Of a stretch of DNA of 64,000 nucleotides, positions 10,431 to 19,863 are shown in pieces. Under the pieces are notes generated by a model that saw only the letters and a program-made list of their open reading frames with translations, ran no database searches and was not told the origin of the DNA. Each line of letters opens with the position of its first letter. Position 1 is the first letter of the stretch. The position numbers were made by a program, and so were the translations under genes. The DNA comes from Pectobacterium fontis. GTDB taxonomy: Bacteria > Pseudomonadota > Gammaproteobacteria > Enterobacterales > Enterobacteriaceae. Where the stretch lies: NCBI RefSeq assembly GCF_000803215.1, contig NZ_JSXC01000030.1, positions 110,293 through 174,292 on the forward strand, written 5' to 3'.

Positions 10431-11666
10431 ATGCAACCAGTAAGCGGCCCAGTAGCCCCACTGCCCGGCGAACGCGCGGTTACGTCGACAACCACGTCGT
10501 TAACATCAGCGTCTAACGCAGCAGGTTCGGCCAACAGCGACAGGCCACTGACGCTGGCGCAGCGCACCACGCTGGAGAATTTGGTTCTTAAAATTGCCTC
10601 GCTGACAACATCAAAGACAGCGGAGATCTGGACGACAGTAAAACAGGGATTGGGGCTGGCAGAAAATAACGAGCTGCTGTCCCGCCATTACCAGCCTGCC
10701 GAGCAACTCCTCCAGACACGTCTAACGCAGGCGCAAGATAGCGGTGGACGTCAGCAATTGCTGCAACGTCTAACGGATATGCTGTCTCAGGGAAACAATC
10801 GCCAGGCAGTCAGCCATTTCATCCAGCAACAGTTCGGCAGCACCACGCTCAGCGCGCTGAACAAAACGCAGTTACAGCAGGTAGTTACGCTGCTGCAAAA
10901 CGGGCATATTCCGCAGTCAACGGCATCAGCGACACCACCACAAGCGGCTCAAGCGGCCCACTCGCCTGAACGCCCACTCTCTCCGGCGGAACAACGCGGC
11001 TTAAATCAGCTAGTGACTCGCTTAGCAACCATGAGCGGAGAACAGCCTGCGCGAGTGTTAAGCAATCTGATGATGATGCAGAATCTTAACGCAGGCGACG
11101 CGATCCCCGCCAAGCATCTGCCACTGCTCACGCAGTTTCTGCAAGCGCAGGTTGAGCTACAGCAGGCACAGACGCTGCTGCGAGCCACTTCATCCGCGCC
11201 ACAGGGAGCACAGACCAGTGCCGGAACAACAGGCGCAGCATCAGCCCCGTTGACGGGCAACACCATTAATCAGGCTAACGCGAATCTGTCATCACAACAG
11301 CCGCTACCGGCACAAAACACGCTGCTTTCCCCGAACCTCGCCCCGTTGCAGGCGCTGTTACCACAGCCGATGACCATGCAGGAACAGAAATTATTGATGG
11401 ATTACACGCAGAATCGCTTCAATATCGGGTTGCAAACCCCGCTAACGCCGATGCAAGTGAGCGATTTGCTGACGTTGCTGTTTACCCAGCGCATCCAGCG
11501 TGCGCAGGAAACAGACTGGACGACCACATCACAACTGCTGCACCCGTTGTTTAACCCGCTGATTGCCTCACTGCCACTCAGTTGGCAATCTTTGTTCCAT
11601 AAGCCGATGTTTTTGGTGATTGTCAGCACCTGCGTGGCGGCATTTCTGCTTTGGGTGCTGATCTAG
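10431..11666 (+). CDS. flk: Flagellar regulator Flk
   Basis: Flk is a membrane-anchored checkpoint protein that limits premature FlgM or hook-type export during flagellar assembly in Salmonella. From MQPVSGPVAPLPGE the protein has 411 residues, Gln-, Thr- and Ala-rich in the middle, with a single C-terminal hydrophobic anchor (MFLVIVSTCVAAFLLWVLI) fitting a tail-anchored topology. GAGGA stands 8 bases before this ATG, so it is preferred to the ATG at 10407. The position between pdxB and fabB matches E. coli. Confidence 0.85.
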   Translation: MQPVSGPVAPLPGERAVTSTTTSLTSASNAAGSANSDRPLTLAQRTTLENLVLKIASLTTSKTAEIWTTVKQGLGLAENNELLSRHYQPAEQLLQTRLTQAQDSGGRQQLLQRLTDMLSQGNNRQAVSHFIQQQFGSTTLSALNKTQLQQVVTLLQNGHIPQSTASATPPQAAQAAHSPERPLSPAEQRGLNQLVTRLATMSGEQPARVLSNLMMMQNLNAGDAIPAKHLPLLTQFLQAQVELQQAQTLLRATSSAPQGAQTSAGTTGAASAPLTGNTINQANANLSSQQPLPAQNTLLSPNLAPLQALLPQPMTMQEQKLLMDYTQNRFNIGLQTPLTPMQVSDLLTLLFTQRIQRAQETDWTTTSQLLHPLFNPLIASLPLSWQSLFHKPMFLVIVSTCVAAFLLWVLI

Positions 11667-11703
11667 CACCAACCTCACTGGGTTATGACTCACCACAGAC
11701 AAA

Positions 11704-11732
11704 AAACCCCGAGGCCTGCGCCTACGGGGTTT
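11704..11732. terminator. Bidirectional terminator between flk and fabB
   Basis: The 12-13-bp stem AAACCCCGAGGC/GCCTACGGGGTTT with a short loop separates the converging flk and fabB genes. On the minus strand it is followed by a T6 run, so it mainly serves fabB. Confidence 0.85.
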
Positions 11733-11756
11733 GTATGGGTCAGAGAGATAACGCGA

Positions 11757-12974
11757 TTATTTATCGAGCTTTCTCATGACCAGCGTCGCGTTCGTACCGC
11801 CGAATCCAAAGCTATTAGACATCACCGTAGTCAGCTTACGTTCCGTCGGCTGAGTCACAATATTCAGACCAGCGGCTTGCTCATCCAGATTTTCCACGTT
11901 AATGCTCGGTGCCACAAAACCGTGCTCCAGCATCAACAATGAATAAATCGCTTCCTGAACGCCTGCCGCACCCAGAGAGTGACCGGTCATCGCTTTGGTC
12001 GCGGAGATGGCTGGCGAGTTGTCACCAAACACTTCACGAATCGCACCCAGTTCCTTCACATCGCCCACCGGCGTTGATGTACCGTGAGAGTTCAGGTAGT
12101 CAATTGGCGTATCCACACCGTTCATCGCCATCTTCATGCAGCGCACCGCGCCTTCACCCGATGGAGCCACCATATCGGCACCGTCAGACGTCGCACCATA
12201 ACCGACAACCTCTGCGTAGATATGCGCACCGCGCGCCAGAGCGTGTTCCAGCTCTTCGACAACCACCATACCGCCACCGCCTGCAATCACGAAGCCATCG
12301 CGATCGGCATCATAGGTACGGGAGGCTTTTTCTGGTGTTTCATTGTATTTGGTGGACAGCGCGCCCATCGCATCAAACTCACAGGCCAGTTCCCAGCACA
12401 GTTCTTCAGCGCCGCCCGCGAACACGATATCCTGTTTGCCCATCTGGATTTGCTCAACCGCGTTACCGATACAGTGTGCGGAGGTGGCACAGGCGGAGCT
12501 GATGGAGTAGTTCACGCCGTGAATTTTGAATGGGGTGGCCAGACAGGCGGATACCGCAGAACCCATTGATTTGGTTACGACATAAGGGCCAACAGCTTTC
12601 AGACCACGCGGGCTACGCATGGCGTCAGCGCCAAACACCTGATAGCGCGCAGAACCGCCGGAACCGGCAATCAGGCCAACGCGCGGGTTATTCTGATAGA
12701 CCTCATCAGACAGCCCGGAATCTTTAATCGCCTGCTCCATGGATAAGTAGGCATAAATCGATGCATCACTCATAAAACGCACAACTTTGCGATCGATGAG
12801 GCCGGTGGTGTCCAGTTTGACATTCCCCCAGACGTGACTACGCATACCGGAATCTTTCAGCTCTTGAGAGAACGTAATACCCGAGCGGCCTTCCCGCAAT
12901 GATGCCAGAACTTCCTGCTGGTTATTACCGATGCTTGATACGATCCCCAGACCAGTAATCACTGCACGTTTCAT
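11757..12974 (-). CDS. fabB: 3-oxoacyl-ACP synthase I FabB
   Basis: FabB condenses malonyl-ACP with acyl-ACP and is required for unsaturated fatty-acid elongation. The 405-residue protein shows the thiolase-fold active site [12 protein letters not shown] with nucleophile Cys162, and the two catalytic histidines in [11 protein letters not shown] and TGHSLGAAG. It converges on flk, and a FabR-like palindrome lies about 50-70 bases upstream of the start, matching control in E. coli. Confidence 0.97.
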   Translation of the reverse strand: MKRAVITGLGIVSSIGNNQQEVLASLREGRSGITFSQELKDSGMRSHVWGNVKLDTTGLIDRKVVRFMSDASIYAYLSMEQAIKDSGLSDEVYQNNPRVGLIAGSGGSARYQVFGADAMRSPRGLKAVGPYVVTKSMGSAVSACLATPFKIHGVNYSISSACATSAHCIGNAVEQIQMGKQDIVFAGGAEELCWELACEFDAMGALSTKYNETPEKASRTYDADRDGFVIAGGGGMVVVEELEHALARGAHIYAEVVGYGATSDGADMVAPSGEGAVRCMKMAMNGVDTPIDYLNSHGTSTPVGDVKELGAIREVFGDNSPAISATKAMTGHSLGAAGVQEAIYSLLMLEHGFVAPSINVENLDEQAAGLNIVTQPTERKLTTVMSNSFGFGGTNATLVMRKLDK

Positions 12975-13024
12975 TTAATACCTCTTATTGCACTTGTAGA
13001 GTTTGGGATTTCGCTTCGCACTTT

Positions 13025-13042
13025 AGCGTACAGTTGTAAGCT
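13025..13042 (-). promoter_or_regulatory. FabR-like box upstream of fabB
   Basis: The 18-mer AGCGTACAGTTGTAAGCT is a near-perfect palindrome with AGC-TACA/TGTA-GCT arms, resembling the FabR operator of enteric fabA and fabB. It lies 51 bases before the fabB start. An upstream FadR-like stretch is too weak to call. Confidence 0.55.
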
Positions 13043-13146
13043 GAACAAGTCCGATCAGCCGAACTACCGTGAAATTATTGCTAAATTTGCGCCACGATAT
13101 TCCGCCCGTTAAAATCTCGCCATCACTTGAATAATGAGCTTTTACC

Positions 13147-15177
13147 GTGACGAACCTTCCCATCCAGCACGCGTCGCTAAGTTGGAACGCTCAGGGTACA
13201 CCTGTATCGCAACAGTTTGATGACGTCTATTTTTCGAATCAGGATGGGTTAGCCGAAACCCGTTATGTGTTTTTAAAAGGCAATCAGTTTCCTGAACGGT
13301 TCGCCACGCACCCACGCGCAGCCTGCGTGATAGCAGAAACCGGCTTTGGCACCGGCCTGAATTTTCTGACGCTGTGGCAAGCCTTTGCCGAGTTTCGCCA
13401 ACAGCAGCCGCAGGCCGCATTGCGACATTTGCATTTCATCAGCTTCGAGAAGTTTCCCCTGCGCCGTCACGACCTGGCGGCCGCACATGCCCAGTGGCCG
13501 GAACTGGCCGCGTTCGCCGATGAACTACGTCAGCAGTGGCCGCTACCGCTACCGGGCTGTCATCGGCTGATTCTGGCGCAGGGCAGCATCACGCTCGATT
13601 TGTGGTTCGGGGACGTCAACGCCTTACTGCCTGAACTGGATGACACCCTGAATCACCAGATTGACGCCTGGTTTCTGGACGGTTTTGCGCCGTCCAAGAA
13701 CCCGGATATGTGGACAGATAATCTGTTTCAGGCAATGGCGCGTTTGTGCCGTAAAGAAGGCACGTTTGCCACCTTTACCGCCGCAGGTTTTGTGCGTCGC
13801 GGTCTGCAACAGGCCGGGTTTCAGGTCAGCAAAATAAAAGGGTTCGGGCAGAAACGGGAGATGCTGAGCGGTATTTTGCAAGACATCCTCCCCGTTACCT
13901 CGCCAACGCCGTGGTATGCGCGTCCCGCAGCCAGCACCACGGACGATATTGCGATTATCGGCGGCGGTATTGCCAGCGTGCTCACCGCGCTTGCTCTGCA
14001 ACGGCGCGGTGCGAACGTCACGCTCTACTGCGAGGAGGCACAGCCTGCTACGGGCGCATCCGGCAATCGCCAGGGCGCACTGTATCCTCTGCTGAATAAC
14101 ACGCACGATGCGGTATCCCGCTTTTTCTCCCTCGCGTTTGACTTTGCCCACCGTCGTTACACGGCGCTGGCGCAACAGGGGCTGGAATTTGAACACCAGT
14201 GGTGTGGCGTCAGTCAGCTTGCCTGGGATGAAAAAAGTGCGCGTAAAATCGAACAGATTCTGCAAGGAGAATGGCCGGAAGAACTGGTCGTTAGCGTGGA
14301 GGCACAGCAACTGGAAAAACAGAGCGGTCTAAATCCCGGCGTAAACGGCATCACCTATCCCGGTGGCGGCTGGCTATGTCCGGCAGAACTCACCGCCTCG
14401 GCGCTAAAGCTGGCACAACAGAACGGCCTGTCGGTACAAATGAATACCGCCGTTTCCGCATTGGAGCAGACGGATAGCGGCTGGGGACTCACCTTAAGCA
14501 CGGGTCAGCAAGTCAATCACGCCGTCGTGGTGCTGGCAAATGGCTACCAAATCACCGACTGGCCACAAACCCGTCATTTACCCGGCTATGCCGTGCGTGG
14601 GCAGGTCAGCCATGTTCCTACCAACCCCGTATTAGGTCAGCTAAAACAGGTGCTGTGCTACGACGGCTATCTGACGCCAGTCAGCCCATACCATCAGACA
14701 CACTGCATCGGGGCAAGCTATGTGCGGGGAGAAACACGTTGTGATTATCGGGAAGAAGAGCAACAAGAGAATCGCCAGCGGCTGCTGAACTGTTTGCCCA
14801 ACGCTGAGTGGGCTAACACGATCGACATCAGCGACGCGCAGGCGCGTCAGGGCGTTCGCTGCGCGCTGCGCGACCATCTACCGCTACTAGGCGCAGTACC
14901 GGATTATGAAAAAACGCTGGCAGAGTATAAAGATCGGCTCCATCCTCAGCACCGTGCCAACACCGTACCGCGCGCGCCCTATTGGCAGGATCTGTTTATC
15001 ATCGGCGCGTTAGGCTCACGCGGCCTCTGCTCTGCGCCACTCGCGGCGGAAATTCTGGCCTCACACATGTATGGCGAACCCCTGCCGCTGGATCGCGCTA
15101 CGCTCGCCGCGCTCAACCCCAATCGTTTCTGGATAAGGAAATTACTGAAAGGCAAACCTGTAACACTCAGTGAATAA
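13147..15177 (+). CDS. mnmC: Bifunctional tRNA mnm5s2U biosynthesis protein MnmC
   Basis: MnmC finishes 5-methylaminomethyl-2-thiouridine at tRNA position 34: the FAD domain removes the carboxymethyl group and the SAM domain methylates the amine. Both domains are present in the 676-residue protein: the methyltransferase at about 1-240 ([29 protein letters not shown]) and the oxidoreductase from about 265 ([19 protein letters not shown]). The start is GTG at 13147, supported by the family-like beginning ([16 protein letters not shown]). Adjacency to fabB is typical of enterics. Confidence 0.95.
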   Translation: MTNLPIQHASLSWNAQGTPVSQQFDDVYFSNQDGLAETRYVFLKGNQFPERFATHPRAACVIAETGFGTGLNFLTLWQAFAEFRQQQPQAALRHLHFISFEKFPLRRHDLAAAHAQWPELAAFADELRQQWPLPLPGCHRLILAQGSITLDLWFGDVNALLPELDDTLNHQIDAWFLDGFAPSKNPDMWTDNLFQAMARLCRKEGTFATFTAAGFVRRGLQQAGFQVSKIKGFGQKREMLSGILQDILPVTSPTPWYARPAASTTDDIAIIGGGIASVLTALALQRRGANVTLYCEEAQPATGASGNRQGALYPLLNNTHDAVSRFFSLAFDFAHRRYTALAQQGLEFEHQWCGVSQLAWDEKSARKIEQILQGEWPEELVVSVEAQQLEKQSGLNPGVNGITYPGGGWLCPAELTASALKLAQQNGLSVQMNTAVSALEQTDSGWGLTLSTGQQVNHAVVVLANGYQITDWPQTRHLPGYAVRGQVSHVPTNPVLGQLKQVLCYDGYLTPVSPYHQTHCIGASYVRGETRCDYREEEQQENRQRLLNCLPNAEWANTIDISDAQARQGVRCALRDHLPLLGAVPDYEKTLAEYKDRLHPQHRANTVPRAPYWQDLFIIGALGSRGLCSAPLAAEILASHMYGEPLPLDRATLAALNPNRFWIRKLLKGKPVTLSE

Positions 15178-15184
15178 ACTCTCG

Positions 15185-15212
15185 CCGACGCAGATAATCA
15201 GTGCTGCGTCGG
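15185..15212 (+). terminator. Hairpin after mnmC
   Basis: A perfect 9-bp stem CCGACGCAG/CTGCGTCGG with a 10-base loop starts 8 bases after the mnmC stop. The tail is AT-rich without a long T run, so termination is probable but not certain. Confidence 0.5.
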
Positions 15213-15263
15213 TAACGTTATTTAATCGCTCTGCATCACATTTCCTTTGCATCACGTCGTCGC

Positions 15264-15286
15264 AATTTGTTATGTTATTACATATC
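15264..15286. promoter_or_regulatory. Zur-like box before the ABC/MFS operon
   Basis: The 23-base segment contains TGTTATGTTATTACA, with inner palindrome TATGT-TATT-ACATA. From memory, it matches the gammaproteobacterial Zur consensus (centre GTTATANTATAAC) at 16 of 22 defined positions. It ends 27 bases before the first gene, where a repressor would cover a promoter. It predicts induction under zinc limitation. Confidence 0.5.
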
Positions 15287-15313
15287 CATTTACATCAACC
15301 GTACACATTCACC

Positions 15314-16138
15314 ATGATCAGCAGGGACAGACACACAGACGCCATTCTTCAGGTCGATCATCTCAGCCTGTCTATTGGCGGTGACAGCAAAGTCAGCGAT
15401 ATCAGCTTTACGCTGTTCGCAGGTGAACGTGTCTGTTTACTCGGCGCATCCGGTTCCGGTAAATCCCTCACCGCCAAAGCGGTCATTGGCACCCCGCCAG
15501 CGGGATGCCAGGTGCGCGGCAAAATTCGTGTGAATGGCGATGAAGTGGGTCAGTTGAAAGCGCTGGCACGCCCGCACGCCAGTCGAGTCTCTGCGGTTTT
15601 TCAGGATTCCGCCACGGCGCTTAATCCTCTTATGCCGTTAGGAAAACAGCTATCGTTGGCATTGAAAACGACCTCTTTCGCTGAGCTTTCCGCGCTTTTG
15701 GCAGCCATGAAGCTGGACGATATTCCCAATCTGTTGCAACGCTACCCTGCCGAACTGTCCGGCGGTCAGCGCCAGCGCATTTGCATTACCCTCGCGCTGC
15801 TTGGCAAGACGCGCCTGCTGGTGGCAGACGAACCCACAACCGCGCTGGATGTCATTACTCAGCAGCAGGTATTGCAAGTCTTACAGGCGCGGAGCACACA
15901 GCCGGATGCCCCCGCCCTGCTGTTTATTACCCATGATATCGCGGTTGCCGCTCAGCTCTGTCAGCGCGGATTGGTGATGGAAAACGGTCGGATCATTGAA
16001 TCCGGCAGTATGCGGCAACTGCTGAATGCGCCGAAGCAGCCGTATACCCGCAGTCTGGTCGCCGCTGCACGTCACGCTGACCGTCTGTTACCTGATCATG
16101 CATTATTCAATTCTGTTGCCGGAGCGCTTGCCGGATGA
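15314..16138 (+). CDS. ABC transporter ATP-binding protein, Opp/Nik family (first)
   Basis: This is one of two ATPases powering import by the binding protein and permease encoded downstream. The 274-residue protein has Walker A GASGSGKSLTAKA, signature LSGGQRQRI and Walker B LLVADEPTTALD, and resembles DppD/NikD/CntD. The open frame begins at 15170, but the ATG at 15314 is chosen because homology begins there and the Zur-like box lies just upstream. It overlaps the second ATPase by 4 bases. Metal or metal-chelate import is inferred from the operator and operon content; a peptide substrate is the alternative. Confidence 0.85.
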   Translation: MISRDRHTDAILQVDHLSLSIGGDSKVSDISFTLFAGERVCLLGASGSGKSLTAKAVIGTPPAGCQVRGKIRVNGDEVGQLKALARPHASRVSAVFQDSATALNPLMPLGKQLSLALKTTSFAELSALLAAMKLDDIPNLLQRYPAELSGGQRQRICITLALLGKTRLLVADEPTTALDVITQQQVLQVLQARSTQPDAPALLFITHDIAVAAQLCQRGLVMENGRIIESGSMRQLLNAPKQPYTRSLVAAARHADRLLPDHALFNSVAGALAG

Positions 16139-16971
16139 ATCAGCGCCTGCATGCAGTGCCTTCACCGTTTTTAAGCCTTGAACACATCAGCCGCTATCGC
16201 CAGACAGCGCGTTTGCCGTGGCAAAAAGCCGATCCTGCCAGCGCCATTTTTCACGATTTGTCGCTGAATCTGCAACAGCATGAACGCGTCGGACTCGTCG
16301 GTGCCTCGGGTTGTGGTAAATCCACGCTGCTGAAAACCCTGCTGGCGCTTGAAGCGCCGGAAAGCGGCGCGGTGTACTGCGATGGCAACCAGATAAAGCC
16401 TGGGTCAGTGCGTTCGCTGCTCTGGTATCGCCGCCGCGTGCAATACATTCCGCAGGATCCGGCAGGCTCACTCGCGCCACGCCAGCGCGTCGCCGCTCTC
16501 CTCGCGGAACCGTTGAAACGGCTCCGTCCGACTGAGAATATGCGCGATGGTGAGAAAAATTCGGCTCGCCTGCGTGACGTGATGGATCAGGTAGGGCTGA
16601 GTCTCACGCTTCTGGACAAGGTCGCCGGGCAGCTTTCCGGTGGGCAGGCACAGCGCGTCGCACTGGCACGGGCGCTGATGGTGCGCCCCGACTTTTTACT
16701 CGCGGATGAGCCTGTCAGCGGTCTGGATTTACCGCTACGCGAACAGATCAAAGCTCTGCTGCAACAGATCACCGAACACAACAAGATGGGCTTATTGATG
16801 GTATCGCACGATATATCCATGCTTGCCGGGCTGTGCGACAGAATGCTGGTCATGGATGGCGGGCGCATCATTGAAGATCGTCCCACGGCAGAGGTGCTGG
16901 CGTCACCACAGCAGGCGCATACTGCCCGTCTGTTGCAGGCGGTGCCCGCGCTGTCGGCCTCCGGCTATTAG
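16135..16971 (+). CDS. ABC transporter ATP-binding protein, Opp/Nik family (second)
   Basis: This is the partner ATPase of the heterodimeric motor. The 278-residue protein has Walker A GASGCGKSTLLK, signature LSGGQAQRVALARA and Walker B FLLADEPVSGLD, and resembles DppF/NikE/CntF. Its ATG overlaps the stop of the previous gene in an ATGA arrangement, showing translational coupling. An 84-base gap leads to the MFS gene. Confidence 0.85.
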   Translation: MNQRLHAVPSPFLSLEHISRYRQTARLPWQKADPASAIFHDLSLNLQQHERVGLVGASGCGKSTLLKTLLALEAPESGAVYCDGNQIKPGSVRSLLWYRRRVQYIPQDPAGSLAPRQRVAALLAEPLKRLRPTENMRDGEKNSARLRDVMDQVGLSLTLLDKVAGQLSGGQAQRVALARALMVRPDFLLADEPVSGLDLPLREQIKALLQQITEHNKMGLLMVSHDISMLAGLCDRMLVMDGGRIIEDRPTAEVLASPQQAHTARLLQAVPALSASGY

Positions 16972-17055
16972 CTCACGGCATGCGCACTTTTTACCCTACA
17001 ATCTTGCTTCGATAACCCATTCCCCATAACGGGCTTTTTTATAACGGATGATTGA

Positions 17056-18303
17056 ATGTCAGACCTGACCGCCAGCCGCACCCCGCGGCCTTATCCCCCG
17101 CTGCTGCTCGGCAGCCAGCTTGTTTTCAATATTGGCTTTTATGCCGTCGTACCGTTTCTGGCTATTTTCCTGCGCGACGACATGCTGCTTTCCGGCTGGG
17201 CCATCGGGCTGGTCATCGGGTTACGCACCTTTTCGCAACAGGGGATGTTTCTGGTAGGGGGTGCGCTGGCTGACCGCTTCGGCGCTCGCGTGATCATTCT
17301 CTGCGGCTGTGTTGTGCGTATTAGCGGCTATTTACTGCTGGCGTTGGGCGACTCACTGTGGCCGATTATTCTCGGCGCCTGTCTGACTGGCGTCGGCGGC
17401 GCACTGTTCTCGCCTGCCATTGAAGCGTTGATGGCACAGGCCGGTACGCAAAGTGAAAAAGAGGGAAAACGCAGCCGCTCTGAGTGGTTTGCCCTGTTTG
17501 CGATCTGCGGCGAACTGGGCGCGGTACTGGGGCCACTGCTTGGTTCGGTACTGGCTGGCTACGGATTCCAGCGCGTGGCGCTGGCGGGCGCTGGCGTTTT
17601 TGTTATCGCGCTTATCGTGCTGTTCTTCAGCCTGCCGCCGACCCAGCGTAATCAGGGGGAATTGCATATTGCCCCCTGGTGGGAAACCTTTCGTCAGCGT
17701 CGTTTCGTCGCGTTCATCATCGCCTATAGCGCTTATCTGTTCAGCTACAACCAGCTCTATCTGGCGCTGCCGGTTGAACTGCATCGCTCCGGCAGCAGTG
17801 AGAAAGATCTCGGCCCGCTGTTTGTGTTGGCCTCACTGCTGGTGATCGGATTACAGCTCCCGCTGGCACGTTTTGCTCGCCGAGTTGGTGCGGCACGTAT
17901 GCTGCCGCTGGGATTCGCGCTGCTCGCGGCTTCGTTCCTGAGCGTTGCACTGTTTGCTTCCACCACGCCGCCAGAAGGCTGGCAGCGTCTGCTTCCGGCG
18001 ATCTCATTGATTACGCTGCTGACGCTGGGACAAATGCTGATCGTCCCCGTGGGGATGGATCTCATTCCTCGTTTTGCCAACAACCAGAATTTAGGGGCGC
18101 ACTATGGCGCACTGGCGTCGATGGGCGGGATTGCGGTACTGGTCGGCAACTTCGTACTCGGCAGCCAGCTCGATCGCGCACTAACGCCCTCGCCACAGGC
18201 CGCGATTCCGTGGGTGCTGCTCGCCGCCGTTCCATTGTGTAGTTCACTGGCCATGATGGTTATATGCCGCCCGTTTAAATCCGTTTCCACTGTGAATGAA
18301 TAA
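17056..18303 (+). CDS. MFS transporter in the ABC operon
   Basis: A 415-residue, roughly 12-helix major facilitator with the loop 2-3 motif GGALADRFGARV, nearest in feel to MdtH-type exporters. It lies between the ATPases and the binding protein of an ABC importer. A single MFS protein inside a NikA/CntA-type ABC operon is the layout of staphylopine-type systems, where the MFS protein (CntE) exports the metallophore that the ABC system recovers. Drug efflux or sugar transport cannot be excluded. Its end overlaps the next open frame by a few bases. Confidence 0.8.
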   Translation: MSDLTASRTPRPYPPLLLGSQLVFNIGFYAVVPFLAIFLRDDMLLSGWAIGLVIGLRTFSQQGMFLVGGALADRFGARVIILCGCVVRISGYLLLALGDSLWPIILGACLTGVGGALFSPAIEALMAQAGTQSEKEGKRSRSEWFALFAICGELGAVLGPLLGSVLAGYGFQRVALAGAGVFVIALIVLFFSLPPTQRNQGELHIAPWWETFRQRRFVAFIIAYSAYLFSYNQLYLALPVELHRSGSSEKDLGPLFVLASLLVIGLQLPLARFARRVGAARMLPLGFALLAASFLSVALFASTTPPEGWQRLLPAISLITLLTLGQMLIVPVGMDLIPRFANNQNLGAHYGALASMGGIAVLVGNFVLGSQLDRALTPSPQAAIPWVLLAAVPLCSSLAMMVICRPFKSVSTVNE

Positions 18304-18313
18304 GGACAGACTG

Positions 18314-19825
18314 ATGACGATGCGCAATGCCTTGTGGCCCATTTCTGGCCTGATCTCCGCCACGCTGTTGCTTGCTGGCTGCTTTAACGAGCCGGAGGAA
18401 AATCACCCCGCGCATCATGAAGGCCGGATCAAACTGGCTATGCTCCAGCCACCGCGCGCCGGCCTGACGCCACTGAGCGATGACGCTTTTAAGCTGTCGC
18501 GCTGGAGCACGGCGGAAACGCTGGTGGTGCTCGATAAACTCGGTGAAGCCCAGCCCGCACTGGCGACAAAATGGCAGCAGATCGATGATCAATCCTGGCG
18601 TTTTGAATTGCGTCCGAATGTCCATTTTCACGATAACACCACGCTCAATGCCGCGACGGTGGTCAACGCGCTCACGGTGGCCTCTACCGCCTCACCCAAA
18701 CCCCGTATTCTGGACGGCGTGCAGTTGACGGTAAAAGCCGACGGCGATAACGCTGTCATTGTCTCCACCGCCAAACCGGATCCGCTGTTACCACTGCGTT
18801 TATCCAGCCCGCAGTTGGCGATACTCTCTACTCAGGCTTACGGTACGAATGGCGTCGTCAGTCCGATCAATACCGGAAGCGGGCCGTTCGTCCTGCGCGC
18901 CGTCACTGGCACCAGCAGCGCAGTATTGGATCGCTTCGACGGTTACTGGGGTGAAAAAGCACAGACCAGCGGTATCGATGTCAGCTTTGTGTCCGACGGC
19001 GCAGCGCGTGCGGCCGCACTGCGTACTGGTACGGCAGACATTGTGGAAGCGATTCCGGTGTCTCAGGCTCCGCTGCTGGATCAATCGCGGGTGCATGAAG
19101 TGCCGATGCCACGCACCAATACGCTATATCTGAATACGCGTCATGGCGTAATGCAAGATCCTGCCATGCGTGCCGCCGTACGTGATGCAATCAATCGCCA
19201 GCAGTTGGTGGATAACGTCTATGAGAAACGTGCCGATGTCGCTCAGGGTCTGTTAGGGCCTGCGCTGCCGTGGGCGGCGGAACTGCGTCAACCCGTCGCA
19301 AATCCGGTGAAAGCCCGTACGCCAGCGGGAGCGACCATCACGCTGGCGACATTCAGCGACCGCGCCGAACTGCCTGAAGTGGCGGTTTATCTGGCGCAGC
19401 AGCTTACCGCTGCCGGATTTACGGTGAAGCAGGTGGTGCGCGAATATGCGCAGATCGAGTCCGACGCGCTGGCAGGCAAGTTTGATGCCTTTATCTTATC
19501 GCGCGCCACCGTGCTGGATTCCGGCGATCCCGTGGCTTACCTGTACAGTGATTTTTCCTGTGAAGGCTCGTTCAATATCGCCCAACTGTGCCGTCCGGAA
19601 ATCGATCAGGCGCTGCAAAAGGCAGCGGCGATCCCTGCGGGCGATGCTCGCCGTCAGGCCATTATGCAGGCAGAAAATCTGATCCTTGCCAGCGATGCGG
19701 CGATCCCCATGTTGCATGAGCGCGTGATTCAAGGGGAAAGCGCACAGGTAAAAGACGTCCTGCGTGACCCGCGTGAACGCACGCTGATTAATGCTGCCAC
19801 GCATATTGCTATCGACGCAAAATAA
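18314..19825 (+). CDS. ABC transporter substrate-binding lipoprotein (SBP family 5)
   Basis: A periplasmic binding protein of the oligopeptide/nickel family, 503 residues from the ATG at 18314 (AAGGA 7 bases upstream; an in-frame ATG at 18296 overlaps the MFS gene). The signal peptide ends in LLLAGC, a lipobox, so it should be membrane-anchored. Family features include a RWSTAETLVVLDKLGE opening, NVHFHDNTTLNAATVV and GSGPFVLR. Nickel-, peptide- and opine-metal-binding members share this fold, and the motifs alone do not choose between them. It supplies the permease encoded next. Confidence 0.85.
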   Translation: MTMRNALWPISGLISATLLLAGCFNEPEENHPAHHEGRIKLAMLQPPRAGLTPLSDDAFKLSRWSTAETLVVLDKLGEAQPALATKWQQIDDQSWRFELRPNVHFHDNTTLNAATVVNALTVASTASPKPRILDGVQLTVKADGDNAVIVSTAKPDPLLPLRLSSPQLAILSTQAYGTNGVVSPINTGSGPFVLRAVTGTSSAVLDRFDGYWGEKAQTSGIDVSFVSDGAARAAALRTGTADIVEAIPVSQAPLLDQSRVHEVPMPRTNTLYLNTRHGVMQDPAMRAAVRDAINRQQLVDNVYEKRADVAQGLLGPALPWAAELRQPVANPVKARTPAGATITLATFSDRAELPEVAVYLAQQLTAAGFTVKQVVREYAQIESDALAGKFDAFILSRATVLDSGDPVAYLYSDFSCEGSFNIAQLCRPEIDQALQKAAAIPAGDARRQAIMQAENLILASDAAIPMLHERVIQGESAQVKDVLRDPRERTLINAATHIAIDAK

Positions 19826-19863
19826 CGGGTTACACGCCCAGCAACCAGAAAGATGACGAGTTT

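Noticed and set aside
13624..14310. 228-codon minus-strand open frame
   Set aside because: It is inside mnmC on the opposite strand with no family likeness.
15170..15313. N-terminal extension of the first ABC ATPase
   Set aside because: The extra 48 residues overlap the mnmC end, contain the Zur-like box and show no family likeness.
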